Assembly (NCBI GenBank): GCA_018242665.1
Contig: JAFEBL010000010.1
Span: 1 to 64,000, forward strand
DNA length: 64,000 bases
From: Nitrospira sp.
GTDB taxonomy: Bacteria > Nitrospirota > Nitrospiria > Nitrospirales > Nitrospiraceae
Reading direction: 5' to 3'
Shown: piece by piece, positions 8,989-18,077 of the stretch
Layout: each line of letters begins with the position of its first letter
Position numbering within the stretch: the first letter of the stretch is position 1
Made by a program: the position numbers and the translations under genes
Notes under the pieces: model-generated
Seen by the model: only the letters and a program-made list of their open reading frames with translations
Told to the model about the DNA's origin: nothing
Databases searched by the model: none

Positions 8989-9543
8989 ATGTCTGAAGAC
9001 GAGAAGAACGTTCACAGTATCGACAACTTAGATGGTTCGGACGAACCCTCTTCTGCGACGATTGACGGTGCGGGCGAATGGCAGCAGGCGCTCGATGCGA
9101 AGGCTGAGGAGTGCAAAGCCGCTCACGAAAAGTATCTGCGACTGGCCGCCGAATTCGACAATTATAAGCGGCTGGCCCAACGCGACCAGCGCGAGCAAAT
9201 CAAATTCGGCAACGAACAGATCCTCAAAGAGCTTCTCCCCGTCGTCGATAACTTAGAACGAGCCATCAAATCCGCCAAAGGAGCTGGCTCCGTGGACGCA
9301 CTCACGGAAGGCGTCGAGTTGACGCTCAAGCAACTCGTGGGTGCCCTCTCTAAGTTTGGCGTCAAAGCGGTGGAGAGTGTGGGCCAGGTGTTCGATCCGG
9401 CGACCCAACAGGCCGTGGCGCAAGTGCCGTCGGACACTATCCCTGAAAACCACGTTGTGGAAGAGTATCAAAAAGGATATCTCCTCCAAGATCGCATCCT
9501 CCGGGCTGCCATGGTCACCGTATCGACCGGGGCGGCGAACTAA
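8989..9543 (+). CDS. grpE: Nucleotide exchange factor GrpE
   Basis: A 184-residue GrpE, the ADP-release factor of the DnaK chaperone. An acidic N-terminal region is followed by a long helix (KYLRLAAEFDNYKR, about residues 50-65) and the beta domain near the C-terminus, with the family signature VGQVFDPATQQAV and NHVVEEYQKGY. ATG at 8989 has an AAGG shortly before it. No CIRCE repeat was found upstream and hrcA is not next to it, so the regulation of this heat-shock cluster is not evident. A possible TTGACT/TATCTC promoter lies at 8938-8965. Confidence 0.95.
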   Translation: MSEDEKNVHSIDNLDGSDEPSSATIDGAGEWQQALDAKAEECKAAHEKYLRLAAEFDNYKRLAQRDQREQIKFGNEQILKELLPVVDNLERAIKSAKGAGSVDALTEGVELTLKQLVGALSKFGVKAVESVGQVFDPATQQAVAQVPSDTIPENHVVEEYQKGYLLQDRILRAAMVTVSTGAAN

Positions 9544-9627
9544 GACTGTCCGTACGCAATACTTGTTTCGCGAGCACAGCTGACACGATCGTTCACGTAT
9601 TGATATTTTTTGCGAAGGAGCCAACCC

Positions 9628-11556
9628 ATGGGCAAAGTTATTGGAATCGACCTCGGCACGACGAACTCCTGCGTCGCCATCATGAGCGGTGGAGACCCGG
9701 TTGTCATCGCGAATGCGGAAGGAAGTCGGACCACTCCGTCGGTGGTGGGTATCACGGATAAGAATGAGCGCCTGGTCGGACAAATCGCCAAGCGGCAAGC
9801 CATCACGAATCCGGAAAACACCATCTTCTCCGTGAAGCGATTGATGGGACGCAAATTCAAGAGCAAGGAAGTTCAGGAAGCCATGAAGCGCCTCCCCTAC
9901 AAGGTCGTGGAGGCCGACAATGGCGACGCGCACGTAGAGTTGCGCGGCAAACGGTATAGCCCGCCGGAAGTCTCCGCCATGATCCTGCAGAAAATGCGGC
10001 AGACAGCAGAAGACTACCTGGGCGAAAAGGTCACGGAAGCCGTGGTCACGGTTCCCGCCTATTTCGATGACAGCCAGCGACAAGCGACGAAAGACGCCGG
10101 GCAAATCGCCGGATTGAACGTCCTTCGCATCATCAATGAACCGACGGCAGCTTCGCTCGCCTACGGTCTCGACAAGAAAAAAGATGAACGCATCGCCGTG
10201 TATGACCTGGGCGGCGGTACCTTCGACGTGTCCGTCCTTGAAATCGGCGACGGCGTGTTTGAAGTGAAATCCACGAACGGCGACACCTACCTCGGTGGCG
10301 ACGACTTCGATGAACGCGTGATGGACTGGCTGGTCGAGGAATTTAAGAAGGATCAGGGCATCGACCTCCGTAAGGACCGCATGGCCCTCCAGCGCCTGAA
10401 GGAAGCGGCCGAGCGGGCCAAGATCGAACTGTCCTCCTCTCAGGAAAGCGAAATCAACCTGCCGTTCATCACGGCAGATGCCAGCGGCCCGAAGCACATG
10501 GTCACCAAGCTGACCCGCGCGAAATTGGAGCAACTGGTTGACGATTTGATTCAAAAGACCATTGAGCCCTGCCGCAAGGCATTGGCCGATGCGGGGGTGA
10601 GCGCCAAGGATATCCAGGAAGTCGTGCTGGTCGGCGGCATGACCCGTATGCCGAAAGTCATTCAGGTCGTGAAGGACTTCTTCGGGAAAGAGCCTCACCG
10701 CGGCGTCAACCCTGACGAAGTCGTCGCTATCGGCGCCGGCGTCCAGGGCGGCGTACTGAAGGGCGAAGTCAAGGATGTGCTGTTGCTCGACGTGACCCCG
10801 TTGTCGCTCGGTATCGAGACTCTGGGTGGCGTATTCACAAAACTGATCGAGCGCAACACGACGATCCCGACAAAGAAGAGCCAGGTGTTCTCGACGGCCG
10901 CCGATAACCAGACCGCCGTGACCATCCGGGTCTTCCAGGGCGAGCGTGAGATGGCGAACGATAACAAGCTGCTAGGCCAGTTTGACCTCGTCGGCATTCC
11001 TCCCGCCCCGCGCGGCATGCCTCAGGTGGAAGTCTCCTTCGATATCGATGCCAACGGTATTGTGCATGTGGCCGCGAAAGACCTGGCCACGCAGAAGGAA
11101 CAGTCCATCAAGATCACGGCGTCCAGCGGACTCAGCAAAGACGAAGTGGACAAGCTGGTCAAGGACGCGCAGTCCCATACCGAGGAAGATAAGAAGCGCC
11201 GCCGCGCCGCTGAAGCCCGTAACCAGGCCGATTCTCTGCTGTACAGCACCGAGAAAAACCTGACTGAGCATGGCGACAAGATCAGCGAGGATGACAAAAC
11301 GAAAATTACCGAGGCAATCGCGGGACTTCGCAAGGCAATGGAAGGAGATGATCCCGCCGCCATCGAGACGGCGACGCAGACGCTGACCACGGCCTCTCAT
11401 AAACTGGCGGAAGAGATGTATAAGAAAGCCTCGGCAACCGCCGGTGCCGGTGCGGCCGGGGCAGACGCGTCTGCCGGCGACGCTGGCGCACAGGCAAAGA
11501 CCGACGAAAAAGTCGTCGATGCCGAATTCGAAGAAGTCGACAAGGATAAGAAGTAA
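9628..11556 (+). CDS. dnaK: Chaperone DnaK (Hsp70)
   Basis: A 642-residue Hsp70. The ATPase domain starts with [15 protein letters not shown] and holds [14 protein letters not shown] and [10 protein letters not shown]. The substrate domain has the [11 protein letters not shown] hinge and a C-terminal helical lid. It ends in an Ala/Gly-rich tail and the acidic motif [12 protein letters not shown], as in most bacterial DnaK. The ATG at 9628 is preceded by AAGGAG 8 bases upstream; an in-frame start 18 bases earlier is unlikely. It works with grpE upstream and dnaJ downstream. Confidence 0.98.
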   Translation: MGKVIGIDLGTTNSCVAIMSGGDPVVIANAEGSRTTPSVVGITDKNERLVGQIAKRQAITNPENTIFSVKRLMGRKFKSKEVQEAMKRLPYKVVEADNGDAHVELRGKRYSPPEVSAMILQKMRQTAEDYLGEKVTEAVVTVPAYFDDSQRQATKDAGQIAGLNVLRIINEPTAASLAYGLDKKKDERIAVYDLGGGTFDVSVLEIGDGVFEVKSTNGDTYLGGDDFDERVMDWLVEEFKKDQGIDLRKDRMALQRLKEAAERAKIELSSSQESEINLPFITADASGPKHMVTKLTRAKLEQLVDDLIQKTIEPCRKALADAGVSAKDIQEVVLVGGMTRMPKVIQVVKDFFGKEPHRGVNPDEVVAIGAGVQGGVLKGEVKDVLLLDVTPLSLGIETLGGVFTKLIERNTTIPTKKSQVFSTAADNQTAVTIRVFQGEREMANDNKLLGQFDLVGIPPAPRGMPQVEVSFDIDANGIVHVAAKDLATQKEQSIKITASSGLSKDEVDKLVKDAQSHTEEDKKRRRAAEARNQADSLLYSTEKNLTEHGDKISEDDKTKITEAIAGLRKAMEGDDPAAIETATQTLTTASHKLAEEMYKKASATAGAGAAGADASAGDAGAQAKTDEKVVDAEFEEVDKDKK

Positions 11557-11571
11557 GCTCCTCACTGCAAA

Positions 11572-11608
11572 CAGGATCAGGCTTCACGAACGGTGAGGCT
11601 TGGTCCTG
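11572..11608 (+). terminator. Long hairpin between dnaK and dnaJ
   Basis: A 16-bp stem (11572-11587 with 11593-11608) closed by a five-base GAACG loop; three of the pairs are G-U wobbles in RNA. A few more pairs are possible at the base. No T-run follows, so it may act as a partial terminator, a processing site or a stability element that lowers DnaJ relative to DnaK. Confidence 0.5.
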
Positions 11609-11636
11609 TTGCACTTAGAACGGGTGACCCCCCTCC

Positions 11637-12749
11637 GTGGCTAAACGCGACTATTACGACACCCTGGGCATCGAACGGAACGCGACCGACGACGAAGTCA
11701 AAAAGGCCTTCAGAAAACTCGCTCGCCAACACCATCCCGACCTGCACACCTCTCCCGAGCACAAGAAGGCCGCGGAAGAAAAGTTCAAAGAACTGAACGA
11801 AGCCTACGAAGTCATCAGCGACCAGGAGAAGCGGCGGCGCTACGATACGTTCGGCCATGCCGGTGGACCGCAGGGTGCAGAGGGATTTGATTTCGGCGGA
11901 CAGGGCGGCTTCGGCGATATCTTCAACGACATCTTCGAAGACTTTTTCGGTCAACCTCGCGGACGTGCGCGAGCCGAGCGCGGTAACGATCTCCAATACA
12001 ATCTTGAACTGAGTTTCGAAGAGTCCGTATTCGGCAAAGAAGCGAAACTCAAGATACCTCGTTGGGAAACCTGTGCAGACTGCAAGGGCACCGGCGCAAA
12101 GTCCGCCACCGCGATCAAGATGTGCCCGTCCTGCAAGGGACAGGGTCAAATGCGGTTCCAGCAGGGCTTCTTCAGCGTCAGCCGCCCTTGCGGTCAATGT
12201 GAAGGTGCAGGACAGATCATCACAGAACCCTGCCAGACCTGCAGCGGGCGGCAACGGGTTCGCAAGGAGCGCATGCTCTCGGTGCAGATTCCCGGCGGCA
12301 TCGAGACGGGCATGCGTTTACGCTTGGCCAACGAAGGTGAACATGGCGTGCAGGGCGGCCCGCCGGGAGACCTGTATGTGGTGGTCAACGTGAAACCCCA
12401 TCCCCAGTTCCGCCGCGACGGGCAGGATATTGCCACAGATCTTCCCATCAATCTCGTGACCGCAATTTTGGGTGGCCGTGTCGAAGTACCGACGCTCAAG
12501 GGCAACACCTTCATGAAAATTCCCGCTGGCACCCAGCCCGACAAGGTATTGCGGCTCAAGGGACTGGGATTTCCAAACCTGAAGGGCGGCCATACCGGCG
12601 ACCAACTGTTCAATGTCAAAATCGAGATTCCCACGAAGCTCAGTGCGCGGCAGAAAGAGTTGCTGGAAGAATTTGCGAAGGAAAGCGGGTACACGAAGGA
12701 TACCGAGGGCGAAGGGTTTCTGGACAAAATGAAAACGTTTTTCGAATAA
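11637..12749 (+). CDS. dnaJ: Chaperone DnaJ (Hsp40, type I)
   Basis: A 370-residue full DnaJ. The J domain (about 1-70) contains the HPD motif in ARQHHPDLH. A Gly/Phe-rich linker follows. The cysteine-rich zinc domain has four CxxCxGxG-type repeats, including CADCKGTG, CPSCKGQG, CGQCEGAG and CQTCSGRQ; the last has lost its final glycine. The two C-terminal beta domains end near a VKIEIP segment. GTG start at 11637, with a weak ribosome site and a hairpin 29 bases upstream that could restrict access to it. Confidence 0.97.
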   Translation: MAKRDYYDTLGIERNATDDEVKKAFRKLARQHHPDLHTSPEHKKAAEEKFKELNEAYEVISDQEKRRRYDTFGHAGGPQGAEGFDFGGQGGFGDIFNDIFEDFFGQPRGRARAERGNDLQYNLELSFEESVFGKEAKLKIPRWETCADCKGTGAKSATAIKMCPSCKGQGQMRFQQGFFSVSRPCGQCEGAGQIITEPCQTCSGRQRVRKERMLSVQIPGGIETGMRLRLANEGEHGVQGGPPGDLYVVVNVKPHPQFRRDGQDIATDLPINLVTAILGGRVEVPTLKGNTFMKIPAGTQPDKVLRLKGLGFPNLKGGHTGDQLFNVKIEIPTKLSARQKELLEEFAKESGYTKDTEGEGFLDKMKTFFE

Positions 12750-12784
12750 AACGGCTGCATCCCCCGCCTAACAGGCCGACCGCC

Positions 12785-13522
12785 ATGCCGGCTTTCTTTA
12801 TCTCGTCATCTCATATCCACGGACAGGAACTCACGCTGACCGGTGAGCTCTGCCACCATCTGCGAGCCAGTTTGCGCGTCAAACCAGGTGAGATCCTACG
12901 ATTCACCGATGAACAGCGTCGGCGGTATCAGGTACGCGTGAGCGCCGTGGCTCCGCAGGCGGTGACGGCCGAGATTCTCGATTCTCGACCTGGACCGATC
13001 GATATGGCGCCACGTGTCATCCTCGCGCAAGTCATACTAAAAGGCGATCATATGGATTGGGTGGTGCAGAAGGCCAGCGAGTTGGGTGTGCACGCTATTC
13101 TCCCGCTGATTTCACGGCACGGCGTCGTACGGCCGCAGCCGGAGAGAGTTGCGGCTCAGGTGGCTCGGTGGCAGCGCATTGCCACCGAAGCCGCGCAACA
13201 GTCAGAACAATGGCAACCTCCGCAGATATTGGAACCTATGGAATCGCGCCAATGGTTCTCCAGCCATGCGGCCACCAGTGTCCTCCTGTTAGCCGAACGT
13301 CAGGACGCCGTGGGATTGGCCAACGTTCCCCTGCCGACTCTCCCAACGGAAACCGTTGCACTGATGATCGGACCGGAAGGCGGATGGGCAGAGGAAGAAC
13401 TCTCTCAAGCCATGGATGGGCACTGTCAGGCCGTGAGCCTAGGCAAGCACATTCTTCGAGCGGATACCGCGGCCGTGACGGCGCTGAGCATTGTACAGAG
13501 TCGGTTGGGACGATTGGGCTAG
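12785..13522 (+). CDS. rsmE: 16S rRNA (uracil-1498-N3)-methyltransferase
   Basis: A 245-residue SPOUT-fold methyltransferase that methylates U1498 of 16S rRNA with S-adenosylmethionine. It has the PUA-like N-terminal domain (HHLRASLRVKPGE), then QKASELGVHAILPL, the SAM-binding knot segments MIGPEGGWAEEEL and LGKHILRADTAA, all typical of RsmE. It follows dnaJ by 35 bases; dnaJ-rsmE pairing is common in bacteria. ATG at 12785. Confidence 0.95.
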   Translation: MPAFFISSSHIHGQELTLTGELCHHLRASLRVKPGEILRFTDEQRRRYQVRVSAVAPQAVTAEILDSRPGPIDMAPRVILAQVILKGDHMDWVVQKASELGVHAILPLISRHGVVRPQPERVAAQVARWQRIATEAAQQSEQWQPPQILEPMESRQWFSSHAATSVLLLAERQDAVGLANVPLPTLPTETVALMIGPEGGWAEEELSQAMDGHCQAVSLGKHILRADTAAVTALSIVQSRLGRLG

Positions 13523-13545
13523 ACGAGTCGAGATGCGACGAGCGG

Positions 13546-14529
13546 TTACTTCTTTCCTGCGCTGATCGAAATGATGGTCCCTCCTTCACCAGCCGCCCAG
13601 CCGGCTGTCGCGCGAGGAAAGCTCAGTGCCATCAGCGAACGTTTGACGGGACTGGTTTCTTCTACCCAGTTGAACCCCGCATCACTGGTTCGCAGGATCT
13701 GACCATGTTCCCCGACAATCCATCCCTGCTGGGCGTCCGTGAACCGCACACGAATCAGATCGGTGAGTTTGTTACAGGTCCGCCCACAGGGTAAGGTGCG
13801 ATCGATCCAGTGAGTCCCTCCGTCGGTCGTTTGAAATAACGCCCCGGCATTGCCGACCGCCCAACCGTTGGTCTCATCCGCGAATGCCACGTCAAAAAAC
13901 GTCGCCGAACTTTGGCTGGCCTGCGTAGTCCAATTCTTCCCGCCATCCGCCGTCGTCAGAATCGTCCCCAATGCCCCCACGACGGCGCCCTGCTGTTCAC
14001 TGGTCAGCGCAATGGCGTACAACGCCGCGCTGGTACCACTGGCCTGGTCGGTCCAATTCTCTCCGCCATCCGTGGTCTGCAGAATGGTGCCGTTCCCACC
14101 CACCATCCACCCCGTTGTCGGCGAGGCAAAGGCAATTCCATAGAGCGGCGCCTGAGTGGAGACCACGACGACACTCCAGGTCTCGCCCCCGTCTTTGCTT
14201 GTTCTAACGGTGCCATTCGCCCCCACAACCCACCCGCGCTGCGCATCACGAAAGTAGACGGCGGTCAGGAGCGACGTCGTGCCGCTGGAGACCTTCTTCC
14301 ATTTATGGCCACCGTCGGTGGTTTTGAGGATCGTCCCTCCTGAACCAACGGCCCAACCGAGCTGCTGATCGCGGAAGAACATTCCCAACAATGTCGCCTC
14401 GGAGCCGCTCTTCTGCATCGCGACGGTCACCGGGACAGGAGGAGAACCAGCCTCGACCGTGCCGACGCAGAACAGGATCAAGAGCGAACACATCACTGCA
14501 GCCAAAGTATGCAACGTAAGATGCCTCAA
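13546..14529 (-). CDS. Exported Ycf48/BNR-repeat beta-propeller protein
   Basis: A 327-residue protein with an N-terminal hydrophobic signal (MCSLLILFCVGTVEAG) and about six or seven propeller blades. Each blade carries a variant of GWAVGSGGTILKTTDGG, the repeat of the photosystem II assembly factor Ycf48/HCF136 and of sialidase-type BNR repeats. In photosynthetic organisms it binds newly made D1; in a non-photosynthetic bacterium the partner is unknown. The predicted start is a TTG at 14527-14529 whose last bases overlap the stop codon of the TIG protein, so translation is probably coupled. It lacks its own ribosome site. Confidence 0.8.
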   Translation of the reverse strand: MRHLTLHTLAAVMCSLLILFCVGTVEAGSPPVPVTVAMQKSGSEATLLGMFFRDQQLGWAVGSGGTILKTTDGGHKWKKVSSGTTSLLTAVYFRDAQRGWVVGANGTVRTSKDGGETWSVVVVSTQAPLYGIAFASPTTGWMVGGNGTILQTTDGGENWTDQASGTSAALYAIALTSEQQGAVVGALGTILTTADGGKNWTTQASQSSATFFDVAFADETNGWAVGNAGALFQTTDGGTHWIDRTLPCGRTCNKLTDLIRVRFTDAQQGWIVGEHGQILRTSDAGFNWVEETSPVKRSLMALSFPRATAGWAAGEGGTIISISAGKK

Positions 14530-16199
14530 TGAAAGTGACTGTTTTCAGGATTGGGATTGCGCCAGAAACTGGCATCAGGCAATCCGGACTGCTGAATGGT
14601 AAAGGTGCCGGCCTCCAACGTAACCCATTTTTTGGGGGTACAGCAGGAGCCATCCGGCAACAAATCCCAAGACCCGCGGCGCACGATCAGCGGTCCAGAT
14701 GTCAGATCAGGATTGAATTCGCCAAGTTTCCCCACTCCGTACGAGTGACGATGAGGAATTTTGACCTTGATCTCCGTATCCGTCCACGATTGGACGATCG
14801 CCCCGACCCCGTTGAACAAGACCTCCGTGCGCGAGACATTTTCTCCCAACTCCGGAGCGACTCGAGCATAGACACTGTCCGTGATGACCTTGCTCGGCTC
14901 CGCCGTCTTCAAAAACTTGCCGAACCCGCTACCCTTGATGGTCACCACCTCGTCTAGCCCTCCGGTGTTCGGGCTGTACGAATCAATCTTCGGCGTCACG
15001 AGCGTAAAGTTGGCGACCTCCGTCTCCAACACTTTCTTATCGGCGCAGCAGGTGCCATCCGCCTTCGGCGTGTTGGCGGCGCGCTTCACGACCACCGGCC
15101 CGCTCTTCGCGCTGAAAGGCACCCAGACATCAATGCGGTCATGTCCCCACCGATACACGATCGCCTGTACTCCGCCGATCTCGACCGTGTTTTCGCTCAA
15201 CGAAAAATCGATATAGTTAAACGGCGTGGACCCGGCCTCCGAATAAAAACCAAAATTCTCTCCAGTGATTTTCAACAAGGTACCGATGGGCGCCTCCGCT
15301 GGAGTCAGCGCCGTCGCCTTGGGTGTCTGCACGGTGTAGGTGCCGATGGCACGCTCCTGCCCGTTACGCTTCATCACAACCGGGCCGGTTTGGGCATCGA
15401 GCGGCACATGCACCACGACGGTCGTATCCGTCCACTGCGACACCGTGGCCAGATGCCCGCCAAAGAGCACGCCGTCCTCAGGATTTCTCGCCGTCCCGAA
15501 GCCTTTGCCGAACAGCACCACTTTCGTGCCGACCGGTCCGCTCGCGGGATCGACCCGCACCGACGCGAGGACCTTCATCGGCATCGAATTGCTCACCACC
15601 TGCTTGACCGGAGCACAGCACGATCCGTCCGGCAATGGATCAGACGAGGCCATGCGAATCACCACATCTCCTGATTGCACATTGCCCGGCAGCTCGACTT
15701 CGATCTTGTCGTCACGCCACTTGCGGACGCGCACCGTCACGTCGCCAATCGCCACGCTATTCACGCCGAAAATCGTGTTCGGATCGCGCGGGCCGGCAGT
15801 GTTGCCAAAATGTTCTCCCGTGATCTCCAGGATAGAACCCGGTTCTGCTTCCGCCGGCGAGACTGACTGGATCATCGGTTGCAGACGCGTGAACGATCCG
15901 GCCTTCACATGCTTTTTGCCGATGATGACATCGACCGGTCCATTCGTGGCTTGTGACGGCACCCGAACTTCGATGAGATCGGCATCCCATCGTTGAATCA
16001 GCGCGGGCACCCCCTGGAATGTCACCTGATTGAACGTGGTCGATTTGAACGGACCGAATCCTTTGCCCGTGATCGACAGCGTGGCGCCCGGCACGGCTGC
16101 ACTGGGATGCAGCGCCGGCGGTTCAGCCGGGGCTGCCATGGAGTCAACGGAATTCGCCACTAACGCCAAGCCAAGGATGGCACACGTGATGTATTTCAT
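14526..16199 (-). CDS. Exported IPT/TIG-repeat protein with three paired-cysteine loops
   Basis: A 557-residue protein with a Sec-type signal peptide (ITCAILGLALVANSVDSMA) and about five consecutive IPT/TIG immunoglobulin-like domains. Each opens with a P-x-x-A-x-P-G-x-x-L-x-I-T-G-x-x-F-G pattern, for example ATLSITGKGFGPF and SILEITGEHFGN. Near residues 193, 383 and 517 there is a recurring DG(S/T)CC loop, placed at the same point of separate domains. No anchor or membrane helix is seen beyond the signal. The start ATG at 16197-16199 has GGGAG 8 bases upstream. It is followed by and overlaps the Ycf48-like gene. Function unknown; likely a periplasmic or surface scaffold. Confidence 0.75.
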   Translation of the reverse strand: MKYITCAILGLALVANSVDSMAAPAEPPALHPSAAVPGATLSITGKGFGPFKSTTFNQVTFQGVPALIQRWDADLIEVRVPSQATNGPVDVIIGKKHVKAGSFTRLQPMIQSVSPAEAEPGSILEITGEHFGNTAGPRDPNTIFGVNSVAIGDVTVRVRKWRDDKIEVELPGNVQSGDVVIRMASSDPLPDGSCCAPVKQVVSNSMPMKVLASVRVDPASGPVGTKVVLFGKGFGTARNPEDGVLFGGHLATVSQWTDTTVVVHVPLDAQTGPVVMKRNGQERAIGTYTVQTPKATALTPAEAPIGTLLKITGENFGFYSEAGSTPFNYIDFSLSENTVEIGGVQAIVYRWGHDRIDVWVPFSAKSGPVVVKRAANTPKADGTCCADKKVLETEVANFTLVTPKIDSYSPNTGGLDEVVTIKGSGFGKFLKTAEPSKVITDSVYARVAPELGENVSRTEVLFNGVGAIVQSWTDTEIKVKIPHRHSYGVGKLGEFNPDLTSGPLIVRRGSWDLLPDGSCCTPKKWVTLEAGTFTIQQSGLPDASFWRNPNPENSHFH

Positions 16200-16368
16200 G
16201 GGATCCACTCCCTACCGATACCCTTGAGTGAGCCTGACGAGCAGGCCGGGTGAGGATGAAATGAATGATGGTACGCCAGATGAACGCCCCGCACGTGGCA
16301 CAAGACCCCACGCCACTGAGGCAACGAAGCCGGATGGGGGGTGTGGTATTACACCAAGAGACTTTGGG

Positions 16369-16398
16369 ACTATAACAAGCGGTTTTTTTTGATGTCAA
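16369..16398 (-). promoter_or_regulatory. Strong candidate promoter for the TIG-Ycf48 operon
   Basis: On the - strand a perfect TTGACA (16393-16398) and TATAGT (16369-16374) with an 18-base spacer holding an eight-A run. It gives an untranslated leader of about 165 bases, which contains a small GCCTG/CAGGC hairpin. Confidence 0.6.
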
Positions 16399-16441
16399 GG
16401 CAAGCGGACAGGGGAGGACGCGCACGAGAGAACGAGGGGCA

Positions 16442-16903
16442 TCAGGCTTTCACTTGCACCAGTAATTCCAGTTCGATGGCGGCATACAACGGCAACTCCG
16501 CCGCGCCAAGCGCCACTCGGGCATGGCGTCCCGCCTCGCCGAAAATCTGCACCAGCAAATCCGACGCTCCATTGATCACGGCAGGCTGCTGTACAAATCC
16601 GTCGGCCGAAGCAACATGGCCCACCACTCGCACAATACGATGCACCCGATCCAACGAACCCAGTTCCTGTTTCACGACGGCCAGGGCATTGAGCAGCGCC
16701 AGCCTCGCCGCTTCGGCTCCCCGCTCAACCGTCACCTCCTGTCCCAGCTTGCCTGTGATCGCCACCTTCCCGTCCTGAAACGGCAAGATACCGCTCAGAT
16801 ACAGCAAATCACCAGCCAGCACCGCCGGGACATAACTCGCAACCGGTTTTGGCGCAGCCGGGAGCGTAAGCCCGAGGCTAGTCAGTTTCTCGTCAATCGA
16901 CAC
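16442..16903 (-). CDS. RidA/YjgF/YER057c/UK114-family protein
   Basis: A 153-residue member of the RidA superfamily, which hydrolyses reactive enamine or imine intermediates released by pyridoxal-phosphate enzymes. Visible features are DLLYLSGILPFQDGK, a GAEAARLALLNAL helix, and ARVALGAAELPLYAAIELELLV at the C-terminus. The canonical RidA arginine (in the R-A-x-V segment) aligns here with ARVALGAAELP, so the substrate pocket may differ from archetypal RidA. GTG start at 16901-16903 with AAGGA about 8 bases upstream; longer in-frame extensions lack a ribosome site. Confidence 0.8.
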   Translation of the reverse strand: MSIDEKLTSLGLTLPAAPKPVASYVPAVLAGDLLYLSGILPFQDGKVAITGKLGQEVTVERGAEAARLALLNALAVVKQELGSLDRVHRIVRVVGHVASADGFVQQPAVINGASDLLVQIFGEAGRHARVALGAAELPLYAAIELELLVQVKA

Positions 16904-17055
16904 AGTATGATCCTTTCTTATTCGCACTCTCCAGCGACACTCAACCGCGCAAGACTCAACAAGCCAATGTTCATCTACCACTACCACCTATTGGATAGAC
17001 TCGGAAACTCAGGCATACCTATACGTCATCTCTAGGCCACCGGGCAAGATCAGAC

Positions 17056-17223
17056 TCACTCCTGCTCGAAAGAGTCTCGCAATGCGTCGGCTGGCTGCGG
17101 TGGATGATACATTCGGCACAGGCACGCTCCCTTCTCCTGATAGTCCTGGACATCGACGAATATGGCCTCCTCCCCCTCACAACCAAAGGGACACAAAAGC
17201 AGGCGGGATGAGCCCTCGATCAG
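17056..17223 (-). CDS. Possible 55-residue cysteine-containing protein with a CTG start
   Basis: An open frame directly after the YcaC-like gene on the same strand. No ATG, GTG or TTG is well placed, but AAGGAG (17230-17235) sits exactly 6 bases before a CTG at 17221-17223. The product has CPFGC and CLC cysteine groups and an acidic C-terminus. About two thirds of third codon positions are G or C, as in real genes here. It could be a small metal-binding protein. It could also be chance, since CTG starts are rare. Confidence 0.4.
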   Translation of the reverse strand: MIEGSSRLLLCPFGCEGEEAIFVDVQDYQEKGACLCRMYHPPQPADALRDSFEQE

Positions 17224-17276
17224 TGTCGTCTCCTTGTGCAAAGAAAAGAGTGGATGAGATTGAACCGTGACGCCTC

Positions 17277-17963
17277 TTATCGCGAGGAATCCAGTTGTTC
17301 CTGCTTCGTCGCGACGTCCTGTGCCTTCCCATAGCTTTCGATCAACAATTGATACGCTGGGAAGATCATCGTATAGATTTTCGCCCATTCTTGAGCGTCC
17401 GGTCGGTTCCACGTTTTCTGGAGTTCCGATGCGACTGCGGCTGTATCCATCGGAATGATGCCTGCCTGAACCACGCGCGCCAGAGTGATTTCCTGCGCCA
17501 TCTTTGAATAGGTGCCACAGGCGTCGATGACGCCAAAGACCTTGTAGCCTTCGTGAACGGCACTAATGGCAGGAAAGGCCATGCAGACGCTCGTAATGGT
17601 CCCGGCAATAATCAATGTTCGGCGATTGGTTGCCTTCACCGCCTTCACGAAGTCGGGATTGTCCCACGCATTAATTTCTCCTCGGCGCGCCACATAGGTC
17701 GCATGGGGCGCATTGGCGTGAATCTCGGGAATGAGCGGCCCATTGGGACCCTGCGGCACCGAGGCCGTCGTGATCACCGGAATGTTTGCAAGCGACGCCA
17801 TTTTGGCAAGCGCAGCGGCATGACTCCGCAACACGGGCATGGCCATATCCCCAATCGTCTGAAACAGGCCGCTCTGATGGTCGATCAGCAGCATGGCGGC
17901 CTCATCAGGATTGATGGTCGGTTTGGTGCCGTTGAGATTGGCAATGTCGTTGAATTGAGTCAT
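17277..17963 (-). CDS. Isochorismatase-family hydrolase, YcaC-like
   Basis: A 228-residue cysteine-hydrolase-fold protein closest to the YcaC group. The N-terminal Asp is in AAMLLIDHQSGL, the catalytic Cys in ITSVCMAFPA, and the YcaC-type segment GEINAWDNPDFVKAV is present. The usual catalytic lysine position near that segment reads RRGE. YcaC proteins form octameric rings; the natural substrate is not established. The start ATG lies at 17961-17963 after AAGGGGAT-like sequence. Upstream is the pirin gene on the same strand, but 114 bases separate them. Confidence 0.8.
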   Translation of the reverse strand: MTQFNDIANLNGTKPTINPDEAAMLLIDHQSGLFQTIGDMAMPVLRSHAAALAKMASLANIPVITTASVPQGPNGPLIPEIHANAPHATYVARRGEINAWDNPDFVKAVKATNRRTLIIAGTITSVCMAFPAISAVHEGYKVFGVIDACGTYSKMAQEITLARVVQAGIIPMDTAAVASELQKTWNRPDAQEWAKIYTMIFPAYQLLIESYGKAQDVATKQEQLDSSR

Positions 17964-18077
17964 GTGATCCCCTTACGTTGAGAACATGGATACCCCGTGA
18001 AGTATGTCTCAGGGTCTATCATATATCCGCCATCCGGTGACCGCGTATCGTCGGCCCGTACCCTCCCAGGTCAGTGG

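Noticed and set aside
9253-10698. Long open frame on the strand opposite dnaK (481 codons)
   Set aside because: dnaK is certain, and the antisense product has no recognisable domain; long antisense frames are expected in GC-rich conserved genes.
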